Positions 1 through 11,869 of a DNA stretch of 64,000 nucleotides are shown one piece after another (position 1 is the stretch's first letter; each line of letters begins with the position of its first letter). This stretch comes from Thalassotalea sp. Its GTDB lineage: Bacteria > Pseudomonadota > Gammaproteobacteria > Enterobacterales > Alteromonadaceae. Made by a program: the position numbers and the translations under genes. A model generated the notes under the pieces. That model was not told where the DNA came from. It searched no databases and worked only from the letters and a program-made list of their open reading frames with translations. Location of the stretch: contig JAQWHD010000036.1 in NCBI GenBank assembly GCA_029237915.1, forward strand, positions 50,949 through 114,948, in the 5' to 3' direction.

Positions 1-458
1 AGTTGCCAAACAATTTGGCCAGTATTTTACAGTCTGCTTGTGTTCTACACGAAATTGGCTTGCTGCTTGAGTATAAGAAAAATAAACAACATGCCGAGTA
101 TATATTAAATAATGCTGACTTAGCTGGCTTCTCTGATGCCGAGCGCAAGTTACTAATTGCCCTAGTAAGCAATTACAAAACGGAAATCAATTTTGTTACT
201 TTGAGTGAGCAAAGCTTTACTACAAATTCCCTAGCAATTCGCATTATTGCAATCCTAAGACTTGCGGTGATCTTATCAAGGCGAAGAACAGACGATGCAT
301 TAGAGCGTGTTGGTTTTGATGGTAAAGAAAATGAATTGAGCTTAATACTCGAAGCCTCGTTTTTAGAGAAACATCCGTTAATTTATGATGGCTTAAAGCG
401 AGAAATTACATTTTTGGCACAGCTAAAATTTCAATTTAATATTTCTATCTTTAGCTAA
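1..458 (+). CDS. Ppx/GppA-family phosphatase, 3' part
   Basis: The gene enters from the left edge already open; only the last 152 or so codons are present. The visible part is the C-terminal helical HD-like domain of the exopolyphosphatase / guanosine pentaphosphatase family: a leading 'ACVLHEIGL' segment, the 'YILNNADLAGFS' stretch and the 'RLAVILSRRR' helix are typical. The family hydrolyses polyphosphate or pppGpp. The N-terminal actin-like ATPase fold that separates Ppx from GppA lies outside the window, so the exact enzyme cannot be decided. It converges with hemB across a perfect hairpin. The apparent TTG at base 3 is only the first possible start in the window and is not the real one. 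Confidence 0.85.
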   Translation, partial: LPNNLASILQSACVLHEIGLLLEYKKNKQHAEYILNNADLAGFSDAERKLLIALVSNYKTEINFVTLSEQSFTTNSLAIRIIAILRLAVILSRRRTDDALERVGFDGKENELSLILEASFLEKHPLIYDGLKREITFLAQLKFQFNISIFS

Positions 459-474
459 TATTGATGAGTTCTTA

Positions 475-499
475 GGGATAAGCAGTAGCTGCTTATCCC
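475..499. terminator. Perfect hairpin between convergent genes
   Basis: GGGATAAGCAG (475-485) and CTGCTTATCCC (489-499) form a perfect 11-bp stem with a 3-base loop between the ends of the Ppx/GppA gene and hemB. No U-run follows on either strand, so it is at best a weak or factor-dependent terminator; it may instead protect the 3' ends of both transcripts. Confidence 0.45.
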
Positions 500-520
500 A
501 TACGATAAACTTAACTCAGG

Positions 521-2340
<1,820 letters not shown>

Positions 2341-2341
2341 A

Positions 2342-2920
2342 CTAATTAGTGCGTTTAACTTTAATTGAGCGATTTGAATTTTCTGTGGTTAATGAGAACG
2401 AATTAAACATACCTCGAGATATTTTTACTTGTTGACCAGCTTTTAATTTTACTTTTCCTGAGGATATACTCGACCATTTTTGCCCATTAGTAAAAGTGAT
2501 TCGCCATTTACCATGAGGGTTTTTGGTTGCAGTTTTTATGGTGAAAATAAAGTGATCTACGTCGATTTCTGCTTGAGTCTTTTTATGCTCATTACCAAAG
2601 TTTTGCTCTATTTGTTTTTGTGGATCTGGCACATTGTTAACTACGACTATTGGCTCTGGCACAATAGGCTCAGTTATCAAAGTATTAGATTCTGCCGTCG
2701 TTATAGCTGCATTGGTTGCTGGTGAATCTATTTTGCTGGTGTTTTGTAATGAATTTTTATTGCTAAACCATAAATCAAAACATGCTAGTCGTTCACTATC
2801 ATTTTTAACCTGCGCACACTTTTGCACTTCAACATCGACCATGGCAAAACTAATGTTTACCGGGATAAATAATAAAGCTAGAAGTGCAAAAAAATTAACT
2901 GTTGTTGATTGTGTTTTCAT
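2342..2920 (-). CDS. Small exported protein of unknown function in the tat operon
   Basis: I do not recognise a named family. From the Met at 2920 the protein has 192 residues beginning with a signal peptide ([18 protein letters not shown]...SFA). A short conserved-looking segment follows, [15 protein letters not shown], of the two-cysteine kind seen in several exported proteobacterial proteins. Next come a low-complexity Thr/Val/Pro linker and a C-terminal domain of about 65 residues ([11 protein letters not shown], then [14 protein letters not shown]) that looks like a small beta fold. The frame can start at 2944. Either way it overlaps the end of tatC (26 bases for 2920), so it is translated within the tat transcript. 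Its role is unknown; the location suggests an envelope function. Confidence 0.75.
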   Translation of the reverse strand: MKTQSTTVNFFALLALLFIPVNISFAMVDVEVQKCAQVKNDSERLACFDLWFSNKNSLQNTSKIDSPATNAAITTAESNTLITEPIVPEPIVVVNNVPDPQKQIEQNFGNEHKKTQAEIDVDHFIFTIKTATKNPHGKWRITFTNGQKWSSISSGKVKLKAGQQVKISRGMFNSFSLTTENSNRSIKVKRTN

Positions 2921-3671
2921 CTTGTTCACTATCTTGTTCGTCATCTTTCGGGCGTGTGTAAAAGGAGGCCGCTATAAGTCCAACTTCAAATAAAAACCAC
3001 ATAGGGATTGCTAACAATGTTTGTGAGATCACATCAGGAGGAGTAAGTAACATGCCAATAACAAAGACACCAACGACAACATAAGGACGCTTTTCTCTTA
3101 GTGCATCAGGGGTGGTGAAACCAGTCCAACACATTAATATAATCGCAATAGGGATTTCAAATGCTGCGCCAAAAGCGAAAAACAGCTTAAGTACAAAGTC
3201 CAAATAGCTAGAGATGTCGGTAGCTATAATTACCCCGTCAGGGGCAAAATTACTAAAAAACTCAAATGCTAAGGGGAATACCACAAAATAGGCAAATGAA
3301 ATGCCGCCGTAAAATAAAAAACTGCTACCAAATAGTAAAGGGGCAACTAAGCGTTTTTCATTTTTGTATAAACCCGGAGCAATAAAACTCCAAATTTGAT
3401 ACAAAATAAATGGCATGGCTAAAAAGATGGAAACCACTAAGGTTAACTTAAAAGGGGCAAAGAATGGCGATGCTACATCTGTAGCTATCATGCTTGAGCC
3501 TTCTGGCATTACCGCGATTAATGGTTTTGCTAAGTATTGATAAATATCTTGAGCGAAATAAGCTAAGCTGGCAAATATAGCCAACACACTTAATACCATA
3601 GATAACAGGCGGCTACGTAACTCTAATAAATGATCAAATAATGATGAGCCACTAGATTGTTCACTTGTCAT
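2895..3671 (-). CDS. tatC: Sec-independent protein translocase subunit TatC
   Basis: Multi-spanning inner-membrane subunit that recognises the twin-arginine signal of folded Tat substrates together with TatB. The N-terminal [13 protein letters not shown] motif is the TatC signature, and six hydrophobic segments follow, with the conserved [11 protein letters not shown] region near the middle. I place the start at the ATG at 3671 (258 residues); an in-frame GTG at 3683 would add four residues. The gene overlaps tatB by 11 bases, which suggests translational coupling. A Tat substrate is encoded in this window (the RRNFLK protein at 35252-35929). Confidence 0.96.
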   Translation of the reverse strand: MTSEQSSGSSLFDHLLELRSRLLSMVLSVLAIFASLAYFAQDIYQYLAKPLIAVMPEGSSMIATDVASPFFAPFKLTLVVSIFLAMPFILYQIWSFIAPGLYKNEKRLVAPLLFGSSFLFYGGISFAYFVVFPLAFEFFSNFAPDGVIIATDISSYLDFVLKLFFAFGAAFEIPIAIILMCWTGFTTPDALREKRPYVVVGVFVIGMLLTPPDVISQTLLAIPMWFLFEVGLIAASFYTRPKDDEQDSEQDENTINNS

Positions 3672-3996
3672 TTTCTTTGTCACTTACAGTTGTTGTATCT
3701 TTTGATGCGTAGGGGCGGTTTGCTTCTTCAGCCGCAGATTTTAAAGAATTCACTGATGCTTCTAATTCAGGAGACAAGTCTTTTAAACCTTGCTGCTCTG
3801 CCTTTTTCAGGTTGGCATGTAGTTCATGCACGCGTAATTCTTCTTTTAGCTCGGTTTGTACTGAATTACTAAATTGCTTTACATTCTGCATCCAAGAGCG
3901 AATGGTGCGTATTGCAGTCGGCAGACGTTCTGGGCCTAATATAATTAGTCCCATTACGCCAATAACCATTAACTCCCAAAAGCCAATATCAAACAT
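3661..3996 (-). CDS. tatB: Sec-independent protein translocase subunit TatB
   Basis: 111 residues: one N-terminal membrane helix ([20 protein letters not shown]), the GPERLP hinge motif and an amphipathic helix leading into a charged Lys/Glu-rich tail. The E residue near the start of the helix (FWELM) is characteristic of TatB. It forms the receptor complex with TatC. It starts 3 bases after tatA ends, and its 3' end overlaps tatC. Confidence 0.95.
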   Translation of the reverse strand: MFDIGFWELMVIGVMGLIILGPERLPTAIRTIRSWMQNVKQFSNSVQTELKEELRVHELHANLKKAEQQGLKDLSPELEASVNSLKSAAEEANRPYASKDTTTVSDKENDK

Positions 3997-3999
3997 AAA

Positions 4000-4254
4000 T
4001 TATGCCTGGTCTTTGTCTTTTGATTTTTCTTTTACTTCGTCGAAGGTGCTGTCTGCTTTATCTTGAGTCAGTTTTTCAGCTTTTGCTTCTGGCTCTGCTT
4101 CTTCTTTCGAATCTTTATCTTCGCTTACTGCTTTTTTAAAACCTTTAACTGCTGAACCTAAATCACCACCAATATTACGTAGTTTTTTAGTTCCAAAAAG
4201 TAAAATGATAATGGCAAAAACAATTAATAGTTGCCAGATGCTAATTCCGCCCAT
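4000..4254 (-). CDS. tatA: Sec-independent protein translocase subunit TatA
   Basis: 84 residues: a short N-terminal membrane helix ([17 protein letters not shown]), the [14 protein letters not shown] hinge and amphipathic helix, and a highly charged Lys/Glu/Asp tail. TatA oligomerises to form the transport pore. GISIWQLL at the N-terminus is the classic TatA start. An AGAGGGAA ribosome site lies about 8 bases upstream of the ATG. It is the first gene of the minus-strand tat run; the promoter must lie in the AT-rich 160 bases up to 4415. Confidence 0.96.
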   Translation of the reverse strand: MGGISIWQLLIVFAIIILLFGTKKLRNIGGDLGSAVKGFKKAVSEDKDSKEEAEPEAKAEKLTQDKADSTFDEVKEKSKDKDQA

Positions 4255-4415
4255 AATGGATTCCCTCTTTGTTGATATGTCGTTATTATAATGTGTATAT
4301 GCTTTATATCATATCAGTTTCAACTATTTATAATATTAGTTTTAATAAAAAAGTTGATCTAGTGCATACTTAATACTAAGTAATTTATTGGTAATATAAA
4401 TATAAGGATATTTAT

Positions 4416-5375
4416 TTGTTACGAATCGTTGTTTTTTTTCTATTATGTATAGGCTGCTTACCTCACGGTCAAACAGCTGATGACAATGATATGGAGCGTG
4501 TTGCTGTTTATCCAAATCCAGAAGATGATTGGTTATTTGGTTTTCATGGTGCGATAAGTGATTCGGTACATGGCACAGCTGCCTGGTTTGATAGTTTCTT
4601 TGCAACCCAAGAAGTTGATGGTAGTAAACCGCAAACCTCGGCCCGAATTCGACTTGGCTGGGAGCCAAGAGCCAGAGATTTAGACGTATTTACGCAAAAA
4701 TTTAGGTTACGTGTTCGCTTACCAAATCTGGCAAAGAAGGTTGATTTAATTTTTTCCGATGAAGTGGAAGACGATAAAAAAGAAAATCAGGTAGATCAAG
4801 GTCGAGATATTAGCAATGACAATGAAGATACATTTACTGCAGCAATTCGTTTAATCAATGTCGATAAGTTGACAGAGTTTGTCGATACCCGTATTGGTAT
4901 TTCGGGTGGCGACATATTTACTAAAGCACGCGTTAAATACACAACAAGCTTTTCTGATGTGCATCAGTTCGAATTTCAACCATCAATTTATTATTACCTC
5001 GATGATGGTTTTGGCCAACGCCTTTTTACTGAGTATGACTATAATTTTGCCCCGAAAAAACAATACCGTATGAATTACAGCATGACCTTCTCTGAACGTT
5101 TTGCAGGTCATCGATGGCGTAATGGCTATAGCTATTTACACCAGCTAGATAGGTTTCGCGCTACCGCACTATCTGTTGTGGTTAACGGTGAAGATAACGG
5201 CGACAGAGGATTTGTGGTACATAATTACGCGTTAAGTTTCCGTTATCGTGTTAACGCTTACCGGAAATGGCTGTATTTTGAGTTAGAGCCATTTATTGAA
5301 TGGCCAGAAGAGTATGATTATAAAACCACGCCAGGCATTGCTTTTAGGGTTGAAGGTTATTTTACCCGAGAATAA
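4416..5375 (+). CDS. Exported protein of unknown function, probably outer-membrane barrel
   Basis: 319 residues with a signal peptide (MLRIVVFFLLCIGCLPHGQT, cleavage likely near residue 20). I recognise no named family. The mature part is rich in alternating aromatic/polar strands (for example FEFQPSIYYYLDDG and FRYRVNAYRKWLYFEL) and ends on an aromatic-containing strand, as outer-membrane beta barrels do. The start codon is TTG, supported by AAGGA seven bases upstream (4404-4408). The gene is alone on the plus strand between the tat and ubi clusters, which face it from both sides. A minus-strand reading frame at 4342-4668 is a shadow of this gene. Confidence 0.75.
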   Translation: MLRIVVFFLLCIGCLPHGQTADDNDMERVAVYPNPEDDWLFGFHGAISDSVHGTAAWFDSFFATQEVDGSKPQTSARIRLGWEPRARDLDVFTQKFRLRVRLPNLAKKVDLIFSDEVEDDKKENQVDQGRDISNDNEDTFTAAIRLINVDKLTEFVDTRIGISGGDIFTKARVKYTTSFSDVHQFEFQPSIYYYLDDGFGQRLFTEYDYNFAPKKQYRMNYSMTFSERFAGHRWRNGYSYLHQLDRFRATALSVVVNGEDNGDRGFVVHNYALSFRYRVNAYRKWLYFELEPFIEWPEEYDYKTTPGIAFRVEGYFTRE

Positions 5376-5401
5376 AGCCTAATTTACTGCAGTTTATAAA
5401 C

Positions 5402-7027
5402 CTACTTTCTTAATCCTAAGTATGAAAATAAAGCGCCAAATATAGCGGAGCTACTTGCTAAAACTAACTCAGTATTGATATAAAAATGACTGGCTATCAC
5501 TAACAATGAACCAGCAATAATTAAGTAACGTACGCTTTTATGCTGTTTTAACTGCTGAGCTTGCCATGCCGCTAATGTTAGTTGCTGTTGCAGGGCTGTT
5601 TCTTTGCCTGTTTTTAGGTAGTCATAAACTAGGTCAGGTAATTCAGGTAATTTTTCACCCCAAAATGGCAGATTTTCTTTAACGGCATTAAACAATGCCT
5701 TCGGCCCCATTTGCTCTTTCACCCAGTCTTCTAAAAATGGTTTTGCTGTTTTCCATAAATCCAGTTCAGGGTAAAGCTGACGACCTAAGCCTTCAATGTA
5801 GAGTAAGGTTTTCTGCAGGAGCACTAACTGTGGCTGTACTTCCATATCGAAGCGGCGAGCGGTATTGAATAAGTTAACTAATACCTGACCAAACGATATT
5901 TCTGATAGCGGTTTTTCAAAAATAGGTTCACAAACTGTACGGATAGCAGATTCAAATTCATCAACACTGGTGTGAGCCGGTACCCAACCAGAATCGACGT
6001 GTAGCTGGGCAACCTTTTGATAATCACGATTAAAAAAGGCAACAAAATTTTCGGCTAAATAACGTTTATCATCTTTGTGTAAAGTACCGACGATGCCACA
6101 ATCTATGGCTATCCAAGTTGGGTCTTGCGGATTTGTTGCATCAACAAATACATTACCTGGATGCATGTCGGCATGAAAAAAACTATCACGAAATACCTGT
6201 GTAAAAAATACTTCAACGCCGCGTTCAGCTAATAATTTCATATCAACATTTTGCGCGTTTAACTCGCCAATATCGCCAACGCCTATGCCGTAAATACGTT
6301 CCATCACCATGACATTTTTACTGCAAAATTCACTATGGACTTCAGGGACATACAGTACATGATCGTTATCGAAATTACGTTTTAGCTTGATTGCATTGGC
6401 TGCTTCTCGCAACAAATCGAGTTCATCAATAATGGTTTTACGGTATTCAGCTACCACCTCAACTGGGCGTAGGCGCTTGCCTTCACGATAAAATCGATTT
6501 ACTAAACGCGCAAAAGTATGCATCACTTTTAAATCGGCGAATATGATTTTTTCTATATCAGGGCGAATCACTTTAATAACGATAGGCTTACTACCGCCAT
6601 CAGAAATTAAATTAGCAGTATGCACTTGGGCAATCGATGCAGAGGCTAAGGGCTCAAGCTGAAAATCACTAAAGTGTTGTTCAAACTTATCAATACCTAT
6701 GGCAGCAACAATAATTGCCTTTGCTTGTTCGCCATCAAATGCGCCGACTTTATCTTGTAATAAAGCAAGTTCATTAGCGAGTTCTAATGGTAATAAATCA
6801 CGGCGAGTAGACAGCATTTGGCCAAACTTAATAAAGATTGGGCCTAGCGATTCAATGGCTAAACGTAAGCGCAATTCAACCGGCTTGTCTTTATGTTTGT
6901 TGCGTAGCCAAAATAAACTGTGACGGGCAATTTTTGCCACTAAAGGTGTTTTTTTTGCAGGCAATAACTCGTCTAAACCATAGTTTAGAAATGTTTTGAC
7001 GATTTTATATAAACGTTTATTGCGCAC
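5402..7027 (-). CDS. ubiB: Ubiquinone biosynthesis accessory protein UbiB (atypical kinase fold)
   Basis: 541 residues from the GTG at 7027, chosen because AAGGA lies five bases upstream and the N-terminus then matches UbiB ([19 protein letters not shown]). A longer frame from a TTG at 7078 would overlap ubiJ. Features of the ABC1/ADCK family are clear: the KxGQ motif in [16 protein letters not shown], the Ala-rich loop [13 protein letters not shown], the lysine in [19 protein letters not shown] and the metal-binding IDCGIVG. Two hydrophobic segments at the C-terminus anchor it in the inner membrane. It has ATPase activity needed for coenzyme Q synthesis. Third gene of ubiE-ubiJ-ubiB. Confidence 0.96.
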   Translation of the reverse strand: MRNKRLYKIVKTFLNYGLDELLPAKKTPLVAKIARHSLFWLRNKHKDKPVELRLRLAIESLGPIFIKFGQMLSTRRDLLPLELANELALLQDKVGAFDGEQAKAIIVAAIGIDKFEQHFSDFQLEPLASASIAQVHTANLISDGGSKPIVIKVIRPDIEKIIFADLKVMHTFARLVNRFYREGKRLRPVEVVAEYRKTIIDELDLLREAANAIKLKRNFDNDHVLYVPEVHSEFCSKNVMVMERIYGIGVGDIGELNAQNVDMKLLAERGVEVFFTQVFRDSFFHADMHPGNVFVDATNPQDPTWIAIDCGIVGTLHKDDKRYLAENFVAFFNRDYQKVAQLHVDSGWVPAHTSVDEFESAIRTVCEPIFEKPLSEISFGQVLVNLFNTARRFDMEVQPQLVLLQKTLLYIEGLGRQLYPELDLWKTAKPFLEDWVKEQMGPKALFNAVKENLPFWGEKLPELPDLVYDYLKTGKETALQQQLTLAAWQAQQLKQHKSVRYLIIAGSLLVIASHFYINTELVLASSSAIFGALFSYLGLRK

Positions 7028-7058
7028 GAAAATCCTTAGATTGTTATTGTTTAATACG

Positions 7059-7682
7059 TTATTTAATACGTTGGGCAAGTGAGTCGAGTTTACTTTGCAG
7101 TTTATCTAACTCTAATTTTGTTTTATCTACGCTGCTATTGAATACTCGCAGCTCGGTATCGGTAACTAGTAAACGCTTTTCATGTAATAGATACTCACCC
7201 GCATCTTGGCTTATTTGTGCTTTAGCAAAGTTAAGTTTTTTTAACAGCTTTGCACCTAAACTGTTTAGTTTAAATGCCGGGATATCACCAATACGATCGG
7301 CAAGTTGCTTTTCCCAATCAATATTAAGTTGTTCAGCTAGGCCTGCAAATTGTTGGGCAATTTTTAAATCTCCAACAATATCGAGATCACCAGAGCGAAT
7401 TAATGAAGTTAATAACTCGGTTTGTTTTAGCTTGGCTAAACTAGCAAAATTACTGTGAATAACGCAGTCATCACTAAGGTGAGAAGCCAGTACTGAAATA
7501 GTATTTAACTCTACATTTAAAGTGATAGGAAAATCTAATTCACTAATTATTAAGGTTAAATTTTTACCATTAAGTTTACTTAATGGCTCGCTAATATTGC
7601 TATCTAGAGATAACGCTTTATTAATAATGATTTCAATTATTGCCGTAAGCATTTGCTTAGGCATAAGTTGCTCAATACTCAT
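7059..7682 (-). CDS. ubiJ: Ubiquinone biosynthesis accessory factor UbiJ
   Basis: 207 residues. The N-terminal part is an SCP2-like lipid-binding domain and the last 40 or so residues form a coiled coil ([22 protein letters not shown]). UbiJ binds ubiquinone intermediates and organises the soluble Ubi complex with UbiK. Assignment rests on the domain order and on its invariable place between ubiE and ubiB. The start is 3 bases after the ubiE stop, with no strong ribosome site, which suggests coupling. Confidence 0.9.
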   Translation of the reverse strand: MSIEQLMPKQMLTAIIEIIINKALSLDSNISEPLSKLNGKNLTLIISELDFPITLNVELNTISVLASHLSDDCVIHSNFASLAKLKQTELLTSLIRSGDLDIVGDLKIAQQFAGLAEQLNIDWEKQLADRIGDIPAFKLNSLGAKLLKKLNFAKAQISQDAGEYLLHEKRLLVTDTELRVFNSSVDKTKLELDKLQSKLDSLAQRIK

Positions 7683-7685
7683 TAG

Positions 7686-8441
7686 TTAGAACTTATAACC
7701 TTTGTGCAGAGCAACAATACCACCGGTTAAATTGTGGTAATTGGTTTGTTCAAATCCTGCGGCTTCCATCATACTTTTCAATGTTTCTTGATCTGGGTGC
7801 ATGCGAATTGATTCGGCTAAATATTGGTAACTTTCACCATCTTTCGCTACAAGTTCGCCCATTTTAGGTAAAATGTTAAACGAATAGAAATCGTATGCTT
7901 TGTTTAATAGATCATGTTCAGGCTTAGAAAATTCTAATACTAGTAAACGCCCGCCAGGTTTTAATACACGGAAAATAGAGCGTAGCGCTTTGTCCTTGTC
8001 TGTGACATTACGCAAACCAAAAGCAATGGTAACTATGTCAAAACTATTGTCATCAAATGGCAGAGCTTCGGCATTAGCTTGTACATAATCGACGTTACCA
8101 ACTATGCCTAAATCGCGTAATTTATCACGGCCTACATTAAGCATTGAGCTGTTGATATCAGCTAAAATAACTTTACCCGTTGGCCCGGTTAGTTTTGAAA
8201 ACTTTGCGGTTAAATCACCAGTACCACCAGCCAAATCAAGAATGCTGTTACCAGGTCGTACGCCACTAGCGTCAATGGTAAAACGCTTCCATAAACGGTG
8301 AATACCAAACGACATTACATCATTCATAATGTCATATTGTTTTGCAACTGAGTGAAATACACCGGCAACCATAGTTTCTTTATCTTCAGCTTTAACGGTT
8401 TTAAAGCCAAAGTCGGTTGTATCTTTGTTGTCAGTAGTCAT
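7686..8441 (-). CDS. ubiE: Ubiquinone/menaquinone C-methyltransferase UbiE
   Basis: 251-residue SAM-dependent methyltransferase that methylates the ring carbon of demethylmenaquinol and of the ubiquinone precursor. SAM motif I is [10 protein letters not shown]; the family signatures [17 protein letters not shown] near the N-terminus and [17 protein letters not shown] are intact. Length equals that of E. coli UbiE. It is first in the ubiE-ubiJ-ubiB operon; 167 bases with no recognisable gene separate it from recG. Confidence 0.97.
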   Translation of the reverse strand: MTTDNKDTTDFGFKTVKAEDKETMVAGVFHSVAKQYDIMNDVMSFGIHRLWKRFTIDASGVRPGNSILDLAGGTGDLTAKFSKLTGPTGKVILADINSSMLNVGRDKLRDLGIVGNVDYVQANAEALPFDDNSFDIVTIAFGLRNVTDKDKALRSIFRVLKPGGRLLVLEFSKPEHDLLNKAYDFYSFNILPKMGELVAKDGESYQYLAESIRMHPDQETLKSMMEAAGFEQTNYHNLTGGIVALHKGYKF

Positions 8442-8608
8442 TTAATTAGTACCAGTATTTGGAAAAATAGTTTAATTGTCTTTAGTTTACGACAAACTAA
8501 GCAAGAGTAAAATTAATTTTATAACCGAATAGCAGCTATTTTTAGTTATTCGTTGTTTTGCTTGATTGATATCAAGGCTAGGTAGTATCAATAACTCAAA
8601 TTCATCAA

Positions 8609-10711
8609 TTAAGCGTTTGAGTATTGCTCTTTATTCGCAAGCCAGCGTTTAATTAATGCTTCAGCCTGCACGGGAGTTTGTCGCCATAACAAGTATGCTT
8701 GCTGCTGTATTTCGGGAATAAGTTCACCATCACGAATTAAGTCGGCAATCTTTAAATCGGCTAAGCCAGTTTGCTTAGTTCCGAGTAATTCACCAGGTCC
8801 GCGAATTTCTAAATCACGCTCGGCAATTAAAAAACCATCGTTAGATTCACGGAGCACACCTAAGCGTTTGGTTGCCGTTTTTGATAATGGACTTTTGTAC
8901 ATGAGCACACAATGCGAAGCGACAGAGCCACGACCAACTCGCCCCCGTAATTGATGTAGTTGCGCTAAGCCTAAGCGTTCTGGATTTTCGATAATCATTA
9001 AACTGGCATTAGGAACATCAACACCAACTTCAATTACGGTGGTTGCTACTAATAAGTGAATATTACCCGCTTTAAATTCGTCCATAATAGCTTGTTTTTC
9101 AGCCGGCTTCATTCTGCCATGGACTAGGCCAATCTTTAATTCACTTAAAGTATCTTGTAAATAAGCGGCAGTATCTTCAGCAGCTTGGCACTCTAACACT
9201 TCTGATTCTTCAATTAGAGTACATACCCAGTAAGCCTGACGCCCTTCGTGCATGCAATTATGACGCACTCGTTCGATAATGTCGTCACGGCGGATGTCGG
9301 CAACTGCAACCGTAGTTATTGGTGTGCGCCCTGGTGGTAACTCATCAATTACTGAAGTGTCCAAATCGGCATAGGCAGTCATTGCTAAGGTTCTTGGAAT
9401 AGGAGTAGCAGTCATTATTAATTGATGCGGATAACAATCGCCTATTTTGCCTTTTTCGCGCAAGGATAAGCGTTGATGAACGCCGAATTTATGTTGCTCG
9501 TCAATGATTAATAACGTCATGTTATGAAATTCAACCTGCTCTTGAAACAGCGCATGGGTGCCAATGACCATTTGCATGCTGCCATCTTTAATCGCTTCTA
9601 GAGCCAAGCGCTTAATACTCACTTTACTCTTACTAGCAAGCCAGCCCACTTGTATGCCTAAAGGTGAAAACCAATTGGCAAAATTTATTGCGTGTTGCTC
9701 GGCCAATATTTCAGTTGGTGCCATTAATGCTACTTGATAGCCATTGCCAATAGCGGTTAATGCAGCAAGCCCTGCAACTAATGTTTTTCCTGAACCAACA
9801 TCACCTTGAACAAGACGCATCATAGGTACATCTTTGGCTAAATCGGCTCTTAATTCTTTAACCACTCTTTGCTGGGCATTTGTTGGGGTAAAAGGTAATT
9901 GCTGCAAAAATTTTTGCTCTAAGGTGTTATCAATCTCTAGAGCTATCGCCGGATGTTTATCACTTGATTGGCGTAACTTGAGCATACTTAAATTATGCGC
10001 TAATAATTCTTCTTTAATTAATCTTAACTGCGCAGGATGCCGACCTTCTTCCAATAAGGTTATTGATATATCAGGCGTTGGTCGATGTAGTGTTTTTAAC
10101 GCTTGAGTTAACGATATTGGCTCGATAAAAAAATCAGCAGGTAATAACTCTTCAACTTGGCCTCGCTCAAGACGAATAAGGGTTTGCTCGGTAATGTTGC
10201 GCAAACTTATTTGTCTTAAACCGTCGGTAGTTGGATAAATTGGGGTTAAAGTTTCTTCTACTTGCGGTGCACTGACGTCATCATTAACGGCTTTATATTC
10301 GGGGTGAATAATTTCAAAGCCGCGTCCTCCTCGTTGGATTTCACCAAAACAACGGATGCGAGTGCCATTACTTAAATTATTTTTTTGTGCCGCTGAAAAG
10401 TGGAAAAAGCGCAGGGTTATTTCGCCGCTACCATCATTAATTTTAACTAGTAGCATTTTTCGACGGCCAAACGATACTTGGCTATCAATGACGTTACCAA
10501 TAACGCCGGTATGCATACCGGGTAATAAATCGCGGATTTTGGAAACTCGAGTTTTATCTTCGTAACGCAGGGGCAGATGAAATAGCACATCTTGTAAGGT
10601 TTTTAAGCCTATCTTTTCCAGTTTACTTGCTACGCCAGGACCAACACCTTTAAGCACACTTACGGGAGTGCTGGCAAGGTTGTGTAGTCCTTCACGTATT
10701 GATAGTGTCAT
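8609..10711 (-). CDS. recG: ATP-dependent DNA helicase RecG
   Basis: 700-residue superfamily 2 helicase that reverses stalled replication forks and processes recombination intermediates. An N-terminal wedge/OB domain is followed by the helicase core: Walker A GDVGSGKT, the DEQH box in LIIDEQHKFGVHQR, TATPIPRTLAMT (motif III) and QLRGRVGRG (motif VI). Length is normal for RecG. It is the distal gene of the spoT-ridA-trmH-recG run, 39 bases after trmH. No strong terminator is visible after it. Confidence 0.97.
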   Translation of the reverse strand: MTLSIREGLHNLASTPVSVLKGVGPGVASKLEKIGLKTLQDVLFHLPLRYEDKTRVSKIRDLLPGMHTGVIGNVIDSQVSFGRRKMLLVKINDGSGEITLRFFHFSAAQKNNLSNGTRIRCFGEIQRGGRGFEIIHPEYKAVNDDVSAPQVEETLTPIYPTTDGLRQISLRNITEQTLIRLERGQVEELLPADFFIEPISLTQALKTLHRPTPDISITLLEEGRHPAQLRLIKEELLAHNLSMLKLRQSSDKHPAIALEIDNTLEQKFLQQLPFTPTNAQQRVVKELRADLAKDVPMMRLVQGDVGSGKTLVAGLAALTAIGNGYQVALMAPTEILAEQHAINFANWFSPLGIQVGWLASKSKVSIKRLALEAIKDGSMQMVIGTHALFQEQVEFHNMTLLIIDEQHKFGVHQRLSLREKGKIGDCYPHQLIMTATPIPRTLAMTAYADLDTSVIDELPPGRTPITTVAVADIRRDDIIERVRHNCMHEGRQAYWVCTLIEESEVLECQAAEDTAAYLQDTLSELKIGLVHGRMKPAEKQAIMDEFKAGNIHLLVATTVIEVGVDVPNASLMIIENPERLGLAQLHQLRGRVGRGSVASHCVLMYKSPLSKTATKRLGVLRESNDGFLIAERDLEIRGPGELLGTKQTGLADLKIADLIRDGELIPEIQQQAYLLWRQTPVQAEALIKRWLANKEQYSNA

Positions 10712-10750
10712 TGATACAGCTCAAAAATAAAATCCATTACAATAATAAGC

Positions 10751-11461
10751 TTACTCGTCGATATCTTGCCAAGCTTCTTTATTCATTTGCATTTTGTTCC
10801 ACCAATCTTCAGATGCAACAATTTGTCCTTCATCATCAATCTCTGGATAAGGTAAGCCCTTACGTTGACATGCCTTAGCGAAGATAGGGTGGCCACCTTC
10901 AAACAATACCTTGTCACGTTCGACTTTCGTTATGTTCGACGGGGAGTCGTACATACCTGCGTTCTGGCGCTGACGTTGAGCCTCATAAAGGGTAACGGCG
11001 CAAGCGACAGATACATTTAGTGATTGCACCATGCCAACCATAGGTATGATGATATCTTGATCGGCTAAGGCCAATGCTTCATCTGAGGCGCCAAATTTTT
11101 CTTGGCCTAAAATGATTGCTGTCGGCTTGGTATAATCAACTTCACGATAATCAATAGCTGAATCCGAAAGGTTAGTAACCAATACCTGCATACCTTGTTC
11201 TTTCAGGTGCATAATGGCATCTTTAGTTTCAGTATGGTGATGCAGGTGAACCCAGTTTTGTGAGCCCACGGCACTATTACCGCTCATATACATACGGCTG
11301 TTTTTCCACACCGCATGCACTTCATTAATACCAATGGCATCACAAGTTCTTACTACTGCAGCTAAGTTATGCGGTTTATGTACACCTTCCATACAAACCG
11401 TAAGGTCAGTTTGGCGTTTTGCCAGCATATCAAGTATGCGTTTATGTCTTTCTGGAGTCAT
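10751..11461 (-). CDS. trmH: tRNA (guanosine(18)-2'-O)-methyltransferase TrmH
   Basis: 236-residue SPOUT methyltransferase that methylates the ribose of G18 in the tRNA D-loop. The three SpoU motifs are visible: NLAAVVRTCDAIG, AIILGQEKFGASDEAL and IPMVGMVQSLNVSVACA. The start ATG overlaps the ridA stop codon (TAATG), so it is probably translated by reinitiation. Its location between spoT and recG matches the E. coli spoT operon, with ridA as an addition. Confidence 0.95.
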   Translation of the reverse strand: MTPERHKRILDMLAKRQTDLTVCMEGVHKPHNLAAVVRTCDAIGINEVHAVWKNSRMYMSGNSAVGSQNWVHLHHHTETKDAIMHLKEQGMQVLVTNLSDSAIDYREVDYTKPTAIILGQEKFGASDEALALADQDIIIPMVGMVQSLNVSVACAVTLYEAQRQRQNAGMYDSPSNITKVERDKVLFEGGHPIFAKACQRKGLPYPEIDDEGQIVASEDWWNKMQMNKEAWQDIDE

Positions 11462-11850
11462 TAGTTTACGCTCGGGATTTCCAATATGCCGTCAATTTCA
11501 ATCTCAACGCCGCGTGGTAACTGGCTTACACCAATCGCTGCGCGAGCTGGATATGGTTGCTCAAAATAACGTCCCATAACTTCATTTACGGTGGCGAAAT
11601 TGGCAAGGTCGGTCATAAATATATTAACTTTGACCATGTCATTAATACTAGCACCTGCTGCTTCACATACAGCAACTAAGTTTTTGAATACTTGCTCTGT
11701 TTGTTCGGCAAAACCACCTTCTACAACTTCCATGGTGTCGGCAATAAGAGGAATTTGCCCAGATAAGTACACAGTAGTGCCTACTTTAACTGCTTGGCTA
11801 TAAGTGCCAATTGCACTAGGTGCATCATTTGTTGCGATAATTGTTTTCAT
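11461..11850 (-). CDS. ridA: RidA family reactive intermediate deaminase
   Basis: 129 residues, the full family length. RidA hydrolyses reactive enamine/imine intermediates such as 2-aminoacrylate released by PLP enzymes, protecting branched-chain amino acid synthesis. The family signature near the C-terminus, [20 protein letters not shown], contains the catalytic Arg and conserved Glu. It lies between spoT (20 bases upstream) and trmH (1-base overlap), in the same transcript. Confidence 0.95.
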   Translation of the reverse strand: MKTIIATNDAPSAIGTYSQAVKVGTTVYLSGQIPLIADTMEVVEGGFAEQTEQVFKNLVAVCEAAGASINDMVKVNIFMTDLANFATVNEVMGRYFEQPYPARAAIGVSQLPRGVEIEIDGILEIPSVN

Positions 11851-11869
11851 AATTTACCAATAATATTTG

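Noticed and set aside
4342..4668. 108-codon minus-strand frame
   Set aside because: It lies opposite the well-supported plus-strand exported protein (TTG start with AAGGA) and has no family-like features.
7027..7078. Longer UbiB N-terminus from the TTG at 7078
   Set aside because: The added Asn-rich residues overlap ubiJ and are unlike UbiB, whereas the GTG at 7027 has a good ribosome site and gives the family N-terminus.
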